Below, piece after piece: positions 32,807-45,800 of a stretch of DNA of 64,000 nucleotides. Every line of letters starts with the position of its first letter. Positions within the stretch are counted from its first letter, which is position 1. Both the position numbers and the translations under genes were made by a program. The DNA comes from Notolepis coatsorum (taxonomy: Eukaryota; Chordata; Actinopteri; Aulopiformes; Paralepididae). A model generated the notes under the pieces. That model was given only the letters and a program-made list of their open reading frames with translations. It did no database searches and had not been told where the DNA came from. The stretch is taken from assembly GCA_963971535.1 (NCBI GenBank), contig OZ020586.1, positions 70,774,048-70,838,047 of the forward strand, given 5' to 3'.

Positions 32807-34730
32807 GAACCGTCACGGTCGACCCGTCCTTGAGGATGACGGGTTTGAGTGGGTAGGAGTCCCACGGGGTCCCGCTCAGGCTCAAGTACCGGCAGGCTTT
32901 CATGACCAGGCTCAGAATCAGGCGCCCCCTCTGCCCTCCATCGAGGAAGGGGGGGAGAAGATAAGACTACAACCAAAAGGGGTGTTTCCCGTAGGACCGC
33001 AAGGGCATGTTTTTGATTTTGACCATTCCCCCGTTACAGGCGGGGATACTTACCATTATACTAACGAGGATCGGGTTGTGGGGGTAGATAGGAGGGTTGA
33101 GCCTGTCCCGAACCAATCACAGGGGACAGGGGTGAGGGGAAAAAGGGAGGTCAAGGACACTGAGTCGGAAGAGGTGGGGGGACAGGATATGTTCCAGAGG
33201 ACAGCCGGAACGTTGAGGGACTCAGTGGGCTCACTCTGGGCCAGGTTGAGGGGTTTGCTTCCTTCCGGGGAACAAGATGGGGGCGACTATGACTATGACG
33301 AGGAAGACCCGGAGGCTGACCCGATGTATAGGGCGGCTTTAGGGAATGAGTGGTTTAAGTGGGTCCAGTACACGAGCGCGCAGAATCAGATAGAGGATTG
33401 TTATGTCTGCTCCAAGGCACGTCCGGATAGGCTGCTGGTGAAGGGCACAAAGTTCAGTTGGGCTCAGTGTGACAGGGACGCAGAGGCATGGGAGGGGCCC
33501 CATAATAGTCGCCCTTGGTGCGAGGCAGAGTGTTTGGGGTTTCTCGGCTCTAGTCGTTTTAAGGCGGCAGGAAACGTCACGGATTTCAAGGATGTCACTA
33601 TGCGGGAACGTTGTAGGAAATTGGATGTATGTGTGCAGGGGGTAGCGACGGGGTTGCCAATACCCAGAGGTGTCAAACTATGGCTGACCAAGGATTTCGA
33701 GTGCTTGCAAAAGGAGGGGACCCGGGACGTAGGGGAGGTGGCAGAGGGGCGGTGCACTACTATTTGGAGCATCACGACTAACTGCACGAAAGAAGGAAAG
33801 TGTGGACACAGGGTCGTGTTAAAGGGAGTGGATACCAACCCACGGCCTGTAGCTTGCCCTTTTCATGTCCAGGATATGGCACTGGCGGACCAATACTGGC
33901 TCTGCGGCGGTAGGAGGTTGAGGAATACACTTCCTTTAGATTGGTCAGGTAGATGTGCCCGGGTTCAGGCGATCATGCCAATGGTGGTCCTACCATTATC
34001 AGTGACGGAAGGACCTTCTGAGTCTCCTATCTCTCGAACGAAGCGTAGCTACAAGGCAGACCCAAGGGTGTATCTGGACAGCATAGGACAGCCAAGGGGC
34101 ATTCCAGCCGAGTTCATGGCTAAGAATGAGATTGCGGCAGGGTTTGAGTCTATTCTGCCATGGATATCGGTCAATAAGAACACCGGGTGGATCAACTATT
34201 TGTTTTACAATCAGCAGCGGTATCTCAACTACACCGAGGAGGCGTTGGATGCAATGGGGGACCAGATGCACGCGACCAGTACGGTGGCGTGGCAGAATAG
34301 ACAGGCTCTGAACTGGTTAATGGCGGAGAAGGGTGGAGTCTGTTCCATGTTTGGACAGTACTGCTGCACATTCATTCCGACGAATGTGGGGCCAGGGGGA
34401 AAGTTCTCCGAGGCCATGGCTAAGCTGAAGGATTTGAGGGAGGAGTTGAGGGGGAATTCTGGCCGGAATGAAGAATGGTGGGGGAGTGGGGTGTTGGAAA
34501 GATTGGGACAGTGGGGAAGCATAGTGATGCAGACGGGGATATCCATTGGGGTGGCAGGGTTGATATTGGTTCTCCTTTTCTGTTGTGGTATGCCTCTCTT
34601 GGGTAGGCTGGTAACTTCACACGTAACGAGCCAAATGCTGATGGTGGGACAGAAAGAGATTGAGCCACAAATCGGGCCATGTCCTCAGCTTTATGCTGCC
34701 TTAGAGGGAGACGAGGGGATAGAGGATTAG
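32688..34730 (+). CDS. env: ERV envelope glycoprotein precursor
   Basis: The frame is 680 codons from an ATG and intact in this copy. Residues ~15-30 are a hydrophobic leader near the N-terminus. The surface subunit holds C238-X2-C241. A basic cleavage site RTKR (450-453) separates it from the transmembrane subunit, which has C552-X6-C559-C560 preceded by a QNRQALNWL stretch, as in gamma-type envelopes. A membrane span lies at ~611-635, followed by a ~45-residue tail. Possible N-glycosylation sites include N297, N365 and N514. It would be translated from a spliced message. An open env in a young insertion may simply reflect age; selection is not shown. Confidence 0.9.
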   Translation: MQNPTWRVRDGNWKVQCLLMLPQMLAAVCGRSAGHNNVIENRHGRPVLEDDGFEWVGVPRGPAQAQVPAGFHDQAQNQAPPLPSIEEGGEKIRLQPKGVFPVGPQGHVFDFDHSPVTGGDTYHYTNEDRVVGVDRRVEPVPNQSQGTGVRGKREVKDTESEEVGGQDMFQRTAGTLRDSVGSLWARLRGLLPSGEQDGGDYDYDEEDPEADPMYRAALGNEWFKWVQYTSAQNQIEDCYVCSKARPDRLLVKGTKFSWAQCDRDAEAWEGPHNSRPWCEAECLGFLGSSRFKAAGNVTDFKDVTMRERCRKLDVCVQGVATGLPIPRGVKLWLTKDFECLQKEGTRDVGEVAEGRCTTIWSITTNCTKEGKCGHRVVLKGVDTNPRPVACPFHVQDMALADQYWLCGGRRLRNTLPLDWSGRCARVQAIMPMVVLPLSVTEGPSESPISRTKRSYKADPRVYLDSIGQPRGIPAEFMAKNEIAAGFESILPWISVNKNTGWINYLFYNQQRYLNYTEEALDAMGDQMHATSTVAWQNRQALNWLMAEKGGVCSMFGQYCCTFIPTNVGPGGKFSEAMAKLKDLREELRGNSGRNEEWWGSGVLERLGQWGSIVMQTGISIGVAGLILVLLFCCGMPLLGRLVTSHVTSQMLMVGQKEIEPQIGPCPQLYAALEGDEGIED

Positions 34731-35692
34731 GAGTATGGTGAGGTAGGGACATTTTCTTTTTGTTGGTTCTTTCCTTTAAGAGTGACGGGGGATGGTCTGA
34801 GTGCAGTTTTGTTGGTTTATTCCTTTAACTAGGAGTTTTAGTCTGATTTTCTAATGATCCTTCGGCATAGAGATTGCAACCATTGAAAATCATTGCATTA
34901 TTTTGTATTTTTTTATAATTTTTTGTTTATTTTACTCGTGGTCCTGGTCAAACCGGAATGGGAAGGGGCATCGGCAGAGTGTCGGTTCTGAGCCTGAGGA
35001 AGCATTGAGAAGAAGTGTTCTGGGGATCGGTTCTGGGGACTGGAGGGACAAAGGGGGGGGCTAACGCAGTGGGCAAGATGGGCACCTCCCGTCGAAGATG
35101 GGGGGACACGTGGTGAGGTCGGTACCAGCGCCTCCCGTCCAGGCATGGGGACATGCTTCTACGGGGACTGGAGGTGTGGCGTGGTGGTTGCTGTATTGGC
35201 AAAATGTGACTTTTGGCAATACGGTGAGGAGACTATGGCGTGGGCATGGAAGGGGGGCTGAGCGATGGACACTGGGACTCAATGTTATGGAAGAGACAAT
35301 GTCATTTTTTTTTTGGGAGGGATGTTCTATGTTTAGTTCTGACGGTCAACTTCTCCTTTCCCTGATGAGAGTCGCGGTTTCCGGCCGGAACTGTGGCTCA
35401 TTTGGTAAGCGGTGGAGGTTGGGGGGATTTGTCTGTCAGGTTAGGATTATAAATTGGGGTATTTTGTTGATGTTTTATTATTACTCTTGTTTGGAACGGT
35501 TTTGTGTTTTGGTAAGAACGGTAGTCAGCCTTTGTTGGTCCGTTAGGGGTCCAGTGAATGAAGTAAGGTTTCTGGTTTAGATTAGGCATTTAAACTTTTA
35601 TTATATAATTGTGGTTTCTCGTTTAGTTAGACGTTCACATTTTCTTGGTTATATGATTTGGGTGGGACTAGGGATAGCCCCAAATGGGGGAA
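34731..35692 (+). other. ERV region between env and 3' LTR
   Basis: About 960 bp, GT-rich on the coding strand. A 160-codon open frame (35098-35580) has no recognised domain. Its Trp/Gly-rich composition follows the base composition, so it is not called as a gene. A short purine stretch, AAATGGGGGAA (35682-35692), touches the 3' LTR and is the likely polypurine tract. Confidence 0.6.
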
Positions 35693-36772
35693 TGTTGTGG
35701 AAAATGTGTATACGGGGGTGGAGGTAGGAAAGGGGTTAGTCTTGACTAGTTTAATATAGGTCAACTAGCAGGGCTCAAAGACACTAGGGCGACAGTCTGG
35801 CTGATGTTCTTAAAACAGCCTCAAGATAGGCAGATGGACATTTCAGTACATCATATCGTGTGCTCTAATCTTGTGTCTTTTCTCTCTTTCATACATACAC
35901 AGCACACACACACAGACACACAGACACACACATACACAGCACACACACACAGACACAGCACACACACACAGACACACAGACACACACATACACAGCACAC
36001 ACACACAGACACAGCACACACACACAGACACACACACATACACACACAGACACACACAGTCACACAGCACACACACACAGACACAGCACACACACACAGA
36101 CACACACAGTCGCACAGACATACACACCGACACACACACACACACACACATTCCCTGTGTCACAATACACACATACAATACACACACGTCTGTACACAGA
36201 CGCACACACACACAGACACACACACACAATACACACATACAATACACACACGTCTGTACACAGACGCACACACACACAGACACACACACACATACACACA
36301 CACAAACACACACACACACACACATCTCACTAAATCTTTATCTCTCTTCGATGTTCTTAATGTTTTACATCATATCGTGTGTGTACATCATATCTTGTTT
36401 ATCTCTCTTCGATGTTCTTAATGTTTTTATCTAAATCTATGTTCTTCTTAAATGTCTTTATCTCTCTTCGATGTTCTTAATGTTTTTATCTCTCTCTGAT
36501 GTTAAATCTACGTATCATCTTAATGTACGTCATGTCAGATCTGACATGATATGATACGTCATCATATCTGTCATGTGGGGGCAGGACTGAGAGGGGATTT
36601 AGGGGACAAGCAGAGGGATTGAGAGGTAGAGTGTTTTTTGTTCAAGCTGTGGTGATCCTCTGCTCGATCCATAGCTTTTGCTGTTAAGAACTTCCTTTCC
36701 TAAATAAATTACCTACTTGTTACAATTGGAAATATTGTCTCCTGCTGTGTTAAACAACCATCAGCCACAACA
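35693..36772 (+). repeat. ERV 3' LTR
   Basis: The LTR is 1,080 bp with the same TGTTGTGG...CCACAACA ends and is followed by AAAT. Its CA tract is 14 bp shorter than in the 5' LTR. AATAAA is at 36703-36708. Substitutions against the 5' LTR are seen near 36498 (T/C), 36695 (C/T) and 36736 (T/C). Confidence 0.95.
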
Positions 36773-36914
36773 AAATAAAGAGTCATTGTATCATCATTGT
36801 AGCAAAAAAGACAGTACCGGGAAAGTCTTTATCGTATGTAGGGGTGCCCTGGAATATTTTATTGAACACAGGGGTGCCTTGGCAGCAGAAAGGTTGAGAA
36901 CCCCTGCTCTAAGG

Positions 36915-39049
36915 TATTAGCCATCAGACTACAAAAGCATATGACATCTTTAATTCACCCGGACCAAACTGGATTCATAAGAGGTCGCTTGATCACCGAT
37001 AACATAAGACGATTACTACACGTGCTAGATGCCTATAAGGAAGACAACACACCTAAGGCGATACTGTCCCTGGATGCAATGAAAGCTTTTGACAGGTTGG
37101 AATGGTCATATCTATGGGCAGTATTAGAAAGGATGGGGTTAGGAAAAGGATTCATCGATATGATTAAAGTATTATACAAAGACCCATCGGCCATGATTAC
37201 AACAGGTACAATCATCTCCAAAATCTTTCCAGTATCACGCTCAGCCAGACAGGGTTGCCCTCTTAGTCCCGGACTATTCGATCTATCATTAGAGCCTTTA
37301 GCACAATATATAAGACAATCCCAATCCATAGAACCAATCATAATCAAGGGCACACAACACAAAATTTGTTTATATGCGGACGACGTAATACTGTTCATGC
37401 AAAACCCCAACATAGCATTGCCTCATCTTCTCAAGCTGATTGAGGACTTTGGAGATCTATCGGGATTTAGGATAAATTGGCCGAAGTCGGCCTTCCTCCC
37501 ACTTAACGCCCCTGCAAAAAGAAACATAACCCTCCCAAAAGAGATACAGATGGTAAAACAATTTAGATGTTTGGGAGTTGAGATATTCCCCACCATAAGC
37601 CAAACGGTGAAGCACAATTACATAAAAATCCAAAACAAAATCAAATACGACCTTGTCAGGTGGTCGAAACTTAAAAACTCATTACAGGCACGTATATCAA
37701 TAATCAAGATGGACGTCCTACCTAGAATCAACTTCTTCAGCTCAATGCTACCGTTACCCCCTCCAAAGGGTTACTGGAAAGAATGACACTCCTCCACATA
37801 CAAATTTATTTGGAATAACAAACCATCACGTATAAAAAGATCCACCGCACAGAGAAACAAAGCAGACGGAGGTATGGCATTTCCAGATTTCTACCACTAC
37901 TTTAAGGCGTACACTTTAAGACCACTAACAACATGGTTTGATCCCCAAGCATTAGTATCCTGGAGAAATTTAGAAGAAAATATAGTAGCTCCACATAAGC
38001 TGAAGGGCATAGTATACACCAAATTACCAATTAAGCAATGCGAACGGAAATTTGGCCCCATAATCACTCATGCGATCCGGATATGGCGCGAAACACAAAA
38101 AAAATATTCTACCCTACATAAATGGCATAATCATACTCCCTTATTCAATAACAATGCACTCTGGATAGATAAACAACCTATAAGATTCCCTAGATGTGAA
38201 AAGCAAGGCATACACTCATTAGGAGACGTCTTCAATAAACAGGGTTTTTGTAGTTTCAATGAAATACGCAACATTTTTTATCTCGCCAAGTCCACATATT
38301 ACTTTTACGCACAGTTATTGGCATGTTTGAAGGCTCACGGTGTTCCATTAAATATACCAATTGTACACCACAGATACCACAAATTCTTCTATGAAAGAGA
38401 GACATCAAGAGGTTTTGTTTCAGATTTTTATCATCAATTACTAATGTCCTCATATGAAACCCTCCACCTAGACTCCGTCTGGAGGAGGGATATACCAGAC
38501 CTGGAAAGTTTTTTTGATTGGCAAGAAGCCTGGGCAAATATTCGATTCACATCAAGGAACCCGGACCATCAACAAATCAATCTTAACTATATTCACAGGA
38601 CATACTTGACTCCTATAAGACTGAAAAAAATGGGTCTTATACAAGACTCCAAATGCTCCTTATGTACAAATGGGGACGAGGGGACATTTATGCACATGTA
38701 CTGGGACTGCCCACCAGTTAAGATATTCTGGAAAGAGGTGACCCAGCAACTATCAAACCTCTTAAATTGGAATATACCTGTACACCCCTCTGTACTACTG
38801 CTGAATGATGTTTTTGAGTGTGCAGTACATCCACAGCTAAAGAGATTGGTTTTATCGGGTATCACAGTGGCTAAAAAGCTGATAGCATCACGATGGTTCC
38901 AACCGGAAAAAATTTGCCGAAAGGTCTGGATTATTACATATCTCGATGTGATCTATCAAGAAATATCTACAGCAAGAATTTTGGGTCTCAATGAATCCAA
39001 AATGACATTGTGGTTAGAAGTGGTGGAGAAAATAAAAGCTAGCATATAA
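36915..39049 (+). pseudogene. L1-clade LINE ORF2, 3' part (RT and C-terminal domain)
   Basis: Continues from 22626. RT shows FIRGR, LSLDAMKAFDRLEW (motif A), RQGCPLSPGLFDLSLEPL (motif B) and CLYADDVILF (motif C). An in-frame TGA at 37784-37786 interrupts the frame, which is open again to 39049; a Trp codon is expected at that point. The end has the C-terminal motif C-X2-C ... H-X4-C (CSLCTNGDEGTFMHMYWDC) of L1 ORF2. The 3' UTR runs to about 39250 without a clear poly-A tail. With the TAA and frame change upstream, the element is dead. Confidence 0.92.
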
Positions 39050-39254
39050 TGGTAATGTCTGGTTAGGAGCGAGGGAAAATGGATGGATTATCCAATGGGG
39101 GGTCCGGAAGGGGGGGGTACGAGCTGGAGCATATGTGTGTAGGTTTTTAGATAACAGGTATTAGGGGTATATCCTATATAAGACAATTAACTAAAATGTG
39201 ATTTCATTGGATGTGCACTGACAACTAATGCTTGTATATCTTATCGTGTGTTGT

Positions 39255-39800
39255 CATGTTTCTCTTGGCTTAACGTTGAAAATAGATTGTCTTTTAATAT
39301 ACTTGTGCTGTTCAAGTTGGTCATGAGCAGTAAGACTCCTGTTTTTATACATAATCAGATTGTTTTTAGTAATACTGTGCACGAGCATTACACTAGAGGT
39401 TCCAGTAGTGGGCAGCTTGAATTGCCAGGTCCTAGAACCAGCGCTCTGGGGAGATCTTTTATTTTTAGAGCATTAACTCTGTGGAATGGCCTGCCTCGGA
39501 ACCTCTGCTGCATTTACAGTAGATTCACTTTTAAAAAGAATCTTAAATTGTTTTTAAATTGTTTTTAACACTGTAAAGTAATTTTTTGTTTTTGTTTTAC
39601 ACTAATGTAATTTTAGCTATATTAATTGTTACAGTAGGTTCATTATGCATTGTGTGTACTGACTTTTAATAATTTAGTTTTTTGCAATAGTGATTGTTTT
39701 TGTGTGTTTTTTTGTGTGTGGACCCCAGGAAGACTAGCTGGTTGCTATCGCACCAGCTAATGGGGATCCCTAATAAAATCAAATCAAATCAAAAATCAAA
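39255..39800 (+). mobile_element. L2/CR1-type LINE 3' end, 5'-truncated
   Basis: The frame 39248-39568 reads LSFNILVLFKLVMSS ... IVFSNTVHEHYTRG ... ALTLWNGLPRNL, the C-terminal end of a CR1/L2-like ORF2. It is followed by a 3' UTR ending AATGGGGATCCCTAATAAAA and an ATCAA-repeat tail (39775-39800). It matches the element at 63780-63925. The 5' part is missing, as expected of incomplete reverse transcription. Confidence 0.85.
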
Positions 39801-42800
39801 TGTTTGTTTATGTTTGTTTAAAAAATAATAAAAAAATTAAATACAAAAAAAAAATAACAAGCACCAAACATTAAAACTAAAGGTTATTAGAAAGGAAAGA
39901 AAAACCCAAAACAAACCAAACACATTCTCCTATCACCTACGTGGCAGACCACTTGTGAATGTTCCATGCATACCAAGAAAATATTAAAGAAATAAAAACA
40001 ACAAGCTTCAAACTTCACATGCACACCACCTTTTAACTCATCACCATCCGTCCAGAAAATTACAGATTAAACAATAGAAAAGAAATAAAAAATCTAGACA
40101 TAAACGCTCATCCACACACAACAGTGGCTGTTAACTTCTAAGACATTCAAAAGAAATATACTTGAATGAAAGTAGTGTATCAAAACCACCACCGCTTTTA
40201 AAATCCTACTCTTTAAAAAAAAAAAATCTTTCATTCAATATCTCACAGCCTCAAGCACCCACTGAAATCAAAAGACACTCAGACATGCACTCACACGCCA
40301 CTCAATTCATCCTCACATTACCAGGTAACCACTCAAAGACAAAGCCATTCACGCTTGCCCCACTCATGCATACCACCTGGCACACAATCATCCACAGATT
40401 TACCTTAGTGAAACATCCACAAAGAAAAAAAACATTCACACCTGCTTCACTCCTGCATCAAAAACTGTCATTCAACATACAACACAACATAACTCATTAA
40501 TCATCATTCAGGTCCACAGACAAGTTGTTAGATTTCCTTCTCTCCTACTCTCAGTTCTCCCTGTACTCATCCTCAGGCTAACCACAATCTACACTCAACC
40601 TCTACACTCAAAGGGTCTAGCAGAACCCCTTTTTCAACCATGAAGTCACTCCAGCCTGCTAGAACCGTGATAACCCCAGGCTATTCCTTCTATCAAATAG
40701 GCAGCCCTAATCAATGTAAATAACCGCATCTGACTTGGCTCCTATTCAACCTACTCCCACCTTCTCTTCCTGAATTAGCCGCTTCCTGCCTCACCTTCCC
40801 GTCACCTCCTGTCTCCCTCATGCTATCCCAAACTAGCACCTTATCTTCCTGTCTCCCTGTTGTAAAAAACAACAGGTTTTAGCAACCCCCGTGGCTTCCC
40901 GCGACCTGTCTCAAAAGTATTTCTACCCCCCTGGGCAATATAACCCTCTCAACTTTTGTCCCTGGTGCAAGCCCTTGCACCCCCATTGTCCCATATGCAG
41001 GCCCCCCTGAATCTCCATCAAAAGGTTCATTCATTACACACATCTCACCCTGGGGGCAAGCCGCCCCCTAGGTTTGAATAAAACACACATTCCTACTGCT
41101 TCCAGGGGAAGGTTAATTAACACATATTTGCCTGTTCTTCTAGTCACAGACAATAACACTTATCTTTACCACAGTGAAACTACGGAATGAAAGCAATCCT
41201 TTTACAAATAATCATCACAAACATATTCATTAAATTGTCATTGCATACATAAAATTGTTCTCTAACACAGACAGCAAGCCCCCATCAATAAATTATAATT
41301 CCCTACAATTCTGAGGCTTGTGTCAAGCATTAAATGTCCTAATCATATTAACAGTGTATTCAAGATTTAACTCATCTAAAACAGCATAAACAGTATATCA
41401 ACATAGCAATGCAACAAAATATATGCCAACAAACCTACATCATTAAATTATCACGCTTTGACCCTTTCAACCTCCTTCCAGTTAAGAGTACCCTTCTCCC
41501 GTTCGGATGCACTCCTTCCCCTCTTAGATGCACCTCTCCCCAAATGAGTTTAAGAGGCGCAAAGTGTGGGACAACCGGCTTCTCAGGGCCGCCTTGCCTC
41601 CTACACCGGCCCCCCTCTCCCCCAACAGGGATACAGGTATCCACTTCTGGCGGTAAGGTCTCCTCTCATGAACGGAAGAAGTCCCCTTATTTTACCTTCG
41701 GGTGCAGTGTTAGGCTGGGTCCCGTTCCAATCTTAGGAGTGACAGTCCAGATTCCTCTGAATCGACACCCCTTACCCCTCTGCTTCCCAGTGGTTCTTTT
41801 CAAACCTGCTGATCACAGAAGCACAACTCGCCTACTAACGCATTCGGTTTCGGCTTACTGTGGCCTGACTGTACATTGAGCCAGACGCATTTATGCCAAT
41901 TAGGTCATAATGCTCATCTGACCGGCCGGTGACGCAGTCGATAGAGATCTCATAGTCCATCATCAAGTCAGGACCCCAAGCGGCTGAGTGTCCGTAGTAC
42001 CTCTCAGCCACTCAGTTTTGAAACCTACGGTCTGCTCCCCATCCCACTTAGCTATGGGTATGGAAACTTTGACCGTTTTCACCAGCCTGGCCTGTTCACA
42101 GCAGGTGCTGTGCCCCCTCCGGCGCACTGCCCCACTTCTAAGTGTGGACCGTCGTCCACGTACCACCCAGTGCCCACACTTACTTACGTGCGACGTTTCC
42201 TGGGCCGACTAGATGGAAACACAGTAAGATGTTGGTCATCTTGCCAGACACGGGGGCCGTTTCAGTCTCTCCCCAGCACTATAGTTTATAGTTTAACGTG
42301 CCCAGGGAACCTTCCGATTCCACTGCCGCCTGCTGGGGGGTAGAGGTTCGGAGTGCCTACCTCCTCCCTACCCCCCATGATCTAAAGACTTGCAGCAACA
42401 TTAATTCAACAGTGTCTTAAAATCTGACATCTTAACATCAATGCCTTCTATACAAGCATCTTAATTCAAGCTAAATAATAAGCTCCAGTAAAAATCATTA
42501 TTCCACACTTACAATTGTACAAGCTAAACAGATTTAAAAACTACAATTTAACACAACATTATTCAAGTAATTAATTTACAAACCTAAGCATTTTATCAAA
42601 AGCCACTCATTAGAAATAAAACATTACTTGTGGTCAGTTCCAATCATGCTAAGACTCAAAAACTGTAAACAGGATTGTCTGGGAATGTTAACTCTGTATA
42701 TAGGTGACATGTGATATGTATTGTAGATGTATTAATTAAATATAATGCAAGCAATATGTCCTTTTCAGTGTAGAGCGCTTTCCCAACTCAGCTTCTCCCA

Positions 42801-45800
42801 ACCCCACTAGGTCAAGACTATACCCCTGTGTAACATATTATTGCCCAGTTTTACAGGTCCAATGTGTATATATATGTTCCTATTTATTAACAATACACTC
42901 ACCCAGAGTAGCTATGCAAGCAAGCAATGTCATTTTCAGTGTAGAGCAGTTTACCAAATTCCGCCCATTACTACCCCCAAACTACTGCCTATCTGTATAT
43001 CATGTATGCAATAAATGTTATGATGTATTAAAAACGGGGGGACTCTGTCTCCGGTCTGCATCCCCTTAACAATTGTATGTATTTAGCTGTACTATTTTTA
43101 ATCAATCAATCACTCAATCCCCCCTTGATTAAAAATATCCCCTTGTGCCTAATGTGTATCTGTTCCTATCCATCCATTCCTAATCCACCCACTGCATTGT
43201 GTGCAGCCTAAGTAAACCGTGACCTCTTCCCATAATCTAATCATCATACAATACATATCACTTCTACTGTTTACACAAAATACAATGTACAATATACAAA
43301 TACAAACATTTTAACACAATGCCAAATACTTCCTCACCCGTTATTCATCCTCAGAGCGAACGAAAATTAATGCAGCGATCCGCGTTGTAACGCGCATGCG
43401 CAGTAGCGCAAACGCACAGCCACCAATGTATACCGCGACAACGTACTATTATCACAAAACACTCCGTTTCGTCCTAATACAATGCAACGACAACCACCGC
43501 GTCCTTTAATACTTCCTAACCATCATATTCAAAACTCGAATTACCACACATGTCGCCCGCAAACTCACAAAACAGTCGCACGCAAGCTAACAACCTAGCC
43601 CGCCTGATTCTATGTTCAATGAGCTCCTGGGAGCCGCGCGTTATGCGACGTTCGAGATCCGTACATTTTATTCAGTCCGCCCGTTACCAATCTAATTCTA
43701 AACAACTCACATGCTTAAATCTAATCCATTCTAAAAGAACAAACTATCGTAAAAGAATTTAAAACATTCTCATGGACCAACGTCGTTACACAGATCAACA
43801 TGAGTCATCATAATCCATTTCTCCTACCCTTTCCCCGCCTGACTCCACACACAGCGGACGCTCACACACTCCTCTCCACACTATGACGTCATCAACCCGC
43901 GACATCTTTCCGCCACCATACTATCGTACACAATTGTTACCGCATTAAATATAACCATTAAAACGGCCACAATCACATCAACCTACGCCTCGACCCGTTT
44001 CTTAACAACAATTGCTCTCACAGTGTTTCGTCAATTCTCTCATATCACCGCCATAACGTCTATAGATTACCGTGGTTCCTCCACAGAGCTAAGCTAGTTA
44101 GCCCCAACTTCCAATATGATTCACAGACTCGTATTGTTCTGATCCACGTCACAACACAATAACCCGGCCAAGGCTGCTCTGCATACATACAATACATGCA
44201 ATGTACACCCACATTTGTAAACAGTATTATTAAACGATGTGTTGATAAGCGCTTCTGTCCCCGTTTTGCCGCGACGAACGTGTCGAAATAGGACGCCGAA
44301 GCTAAACACGTTCTAATCGGATCTCCGTCGGTGTTTTGCTTTCTGCAATCAACCTTCTCACGGGTTAACAAGCAAATTCTGCATCCTCCTAACCAACCCT
44401 TAATATCGGATCGATTACATTTAGATCGGCTGATACTTCAGAAAAATTCCCCTCCCCGTTAAAACTTTCGAGGTGACCGGCTAGTCTGAGTCATATTTTC
44501 AAAAGCCTACGCGTTATGCTTCGAAAGGCCCCTGTTCACCTATTTCACCATACCACGTTTATAATCTCGCGATCCGTAACGCACATCATCATATTGACGC
44601 TCTCTTTACATATCCATCTGATCCCGTGATCTGAGCAGTGTTGGACCAGAGCCTAAAAATGCCATACCGACGTTTACAGCCCCCGTTCCCCGCCGCGTTG
44701 AGATGCGGCAACAAGCGGACGCCCAGCGTTACCCAGCAAACGCACACACATAATTCACCCACTGCCCAGACACGAAAAAAATATCTCAGCTTATCATGCA
44801 CTTCCTGAAAAAGACTTGGGTCCGTCTATAAACCAGGTTGCATTCTACCGTGCTTCCCGAACGCAAGACGAATTTTGGCCACGATCAAGAACCATTTCGT
44901 CGAGCGCAGCCCGGTACTTCAATTTGCGAGAGGCCGTCCTAGACGTCCCCGCTGGCCGATTGAACCTGCCAATATGATACACTGAGCGTTACGCACCCCA
45001 ACGCCCCATTTATTTCCCTCCCCGAGAGACATATTTGAGGTAATTATCTTACTCTGTTCTCACCGTGGAACCAGGGCTCATAACAACCTGTACTACAATC
45101 ACGGCTCTCTCATACTACTCTTTACCTTACCCTATAATCTTCTCTTTAAGATCTGACTACTCTGCATTGACCATCACTGTCCATAGTCACCTCACAGTCC
45201 CACTTCCCGCGTTTCTGTGACTATCCTCCACGTTCTACCGCTCCACGCCTTCGCCTTCAAGTAAATTACCTATCCCTAACCTATCCCCCTAAGCTATTAC
45301 TTCCAACAAAAAAAAATACTATCCCCCTGTCCGCAAGGGCCTGGCACCAAATACGCTGCCCGTACTTATTGCCATAAACCTCAAACGAACAGGCCGGGAA
45401 CGGCCTCCTGTGTCTAAATAACCACACAATACATCAAAAGCTCATGATTGTATATTCACTGCACAACAGGCGCGATCCCTTTACCTTTGGACAGTCTAAC
45501 CTAAACACCGCTCCCCCATTCCTGTACGCAAAGGCTATATTCACCCCGGGCCCCAACTAGTGGCCTACACACCAGCCTCCATCCTGTCCCTTTGTCCTCC
45601 ATCCAGACAGCAAAACCCTGCACTGCAACCCCATAATGAAACGCCTCAACCCCCGGCTCTTTTCCTGGATGTCCCCAACATGCAAGCAGGGCCGTGGCTC
45701 TGAGCAGCCAGCCACACAAACCTCACTGCACATCTTCAGGGGGGGCACAACAGGGCGGGTGTAACGGCACCATTTCTGTCGTAGAATCCTAACAATAATC

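Larger units (their letters stand above)
24345..36772 (+). mobile_element. Endogenous retrovirus, gamma-type, nearly complete
   Basis: The order is LTR, primer-binding site, long leader, gag, pro-pol, env, LTR, within a 12,428-bp insertion flanked by AAAT (24341-24344 and 36773-36776). Gag and pol share one frame and are separated by a UAG. Env overlaps the end of pol and has a C-X6-CC transmembrane subunit. These traits match gamma-type retroviruses. The LTRs are nearly identical, so integration was recent. One stop codon in pol breaks the enzyme region in this copy. Confidence 0.95.
22627..36906 (+). mobile_element. hAT transposon inserted in L1 ORF2 and itself split by an ERV
   Basis: The ends are CAGCGGTTCTCAAC at 22627 and GTTGAGAACCCCTG at 36906, inverted repeats with one mismatch. 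Both are flanked by the 8-bp duplication CTCTAAGG (22619-22626 and 36907-36914), as expected of hAT transposition. Without the ERV the element is about 1.85 kb, too short for a full transposase. It keeps only a C-terminal transposase piece (23697-24002), so it would depend on a transposase made elsewhere. The first ~70 bp repeats GGGGTTCCGCG. Confidence 0.92.

Noticed and set aside
34731..35692. A spliced accessory gene of the ERV
   Set aside because: Several open frames overlap and none has a clear acceptor or domain. Reported only as a low-interest finding.
41409..42343. Plus- and minus-strand frames in the C-rich region, including one reading KVSIPIAKWDGEQTV
   Set aside because: No recognisable family, interrupted by stops, and different frames of similar length overlap. 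Left as unassigned sequence.
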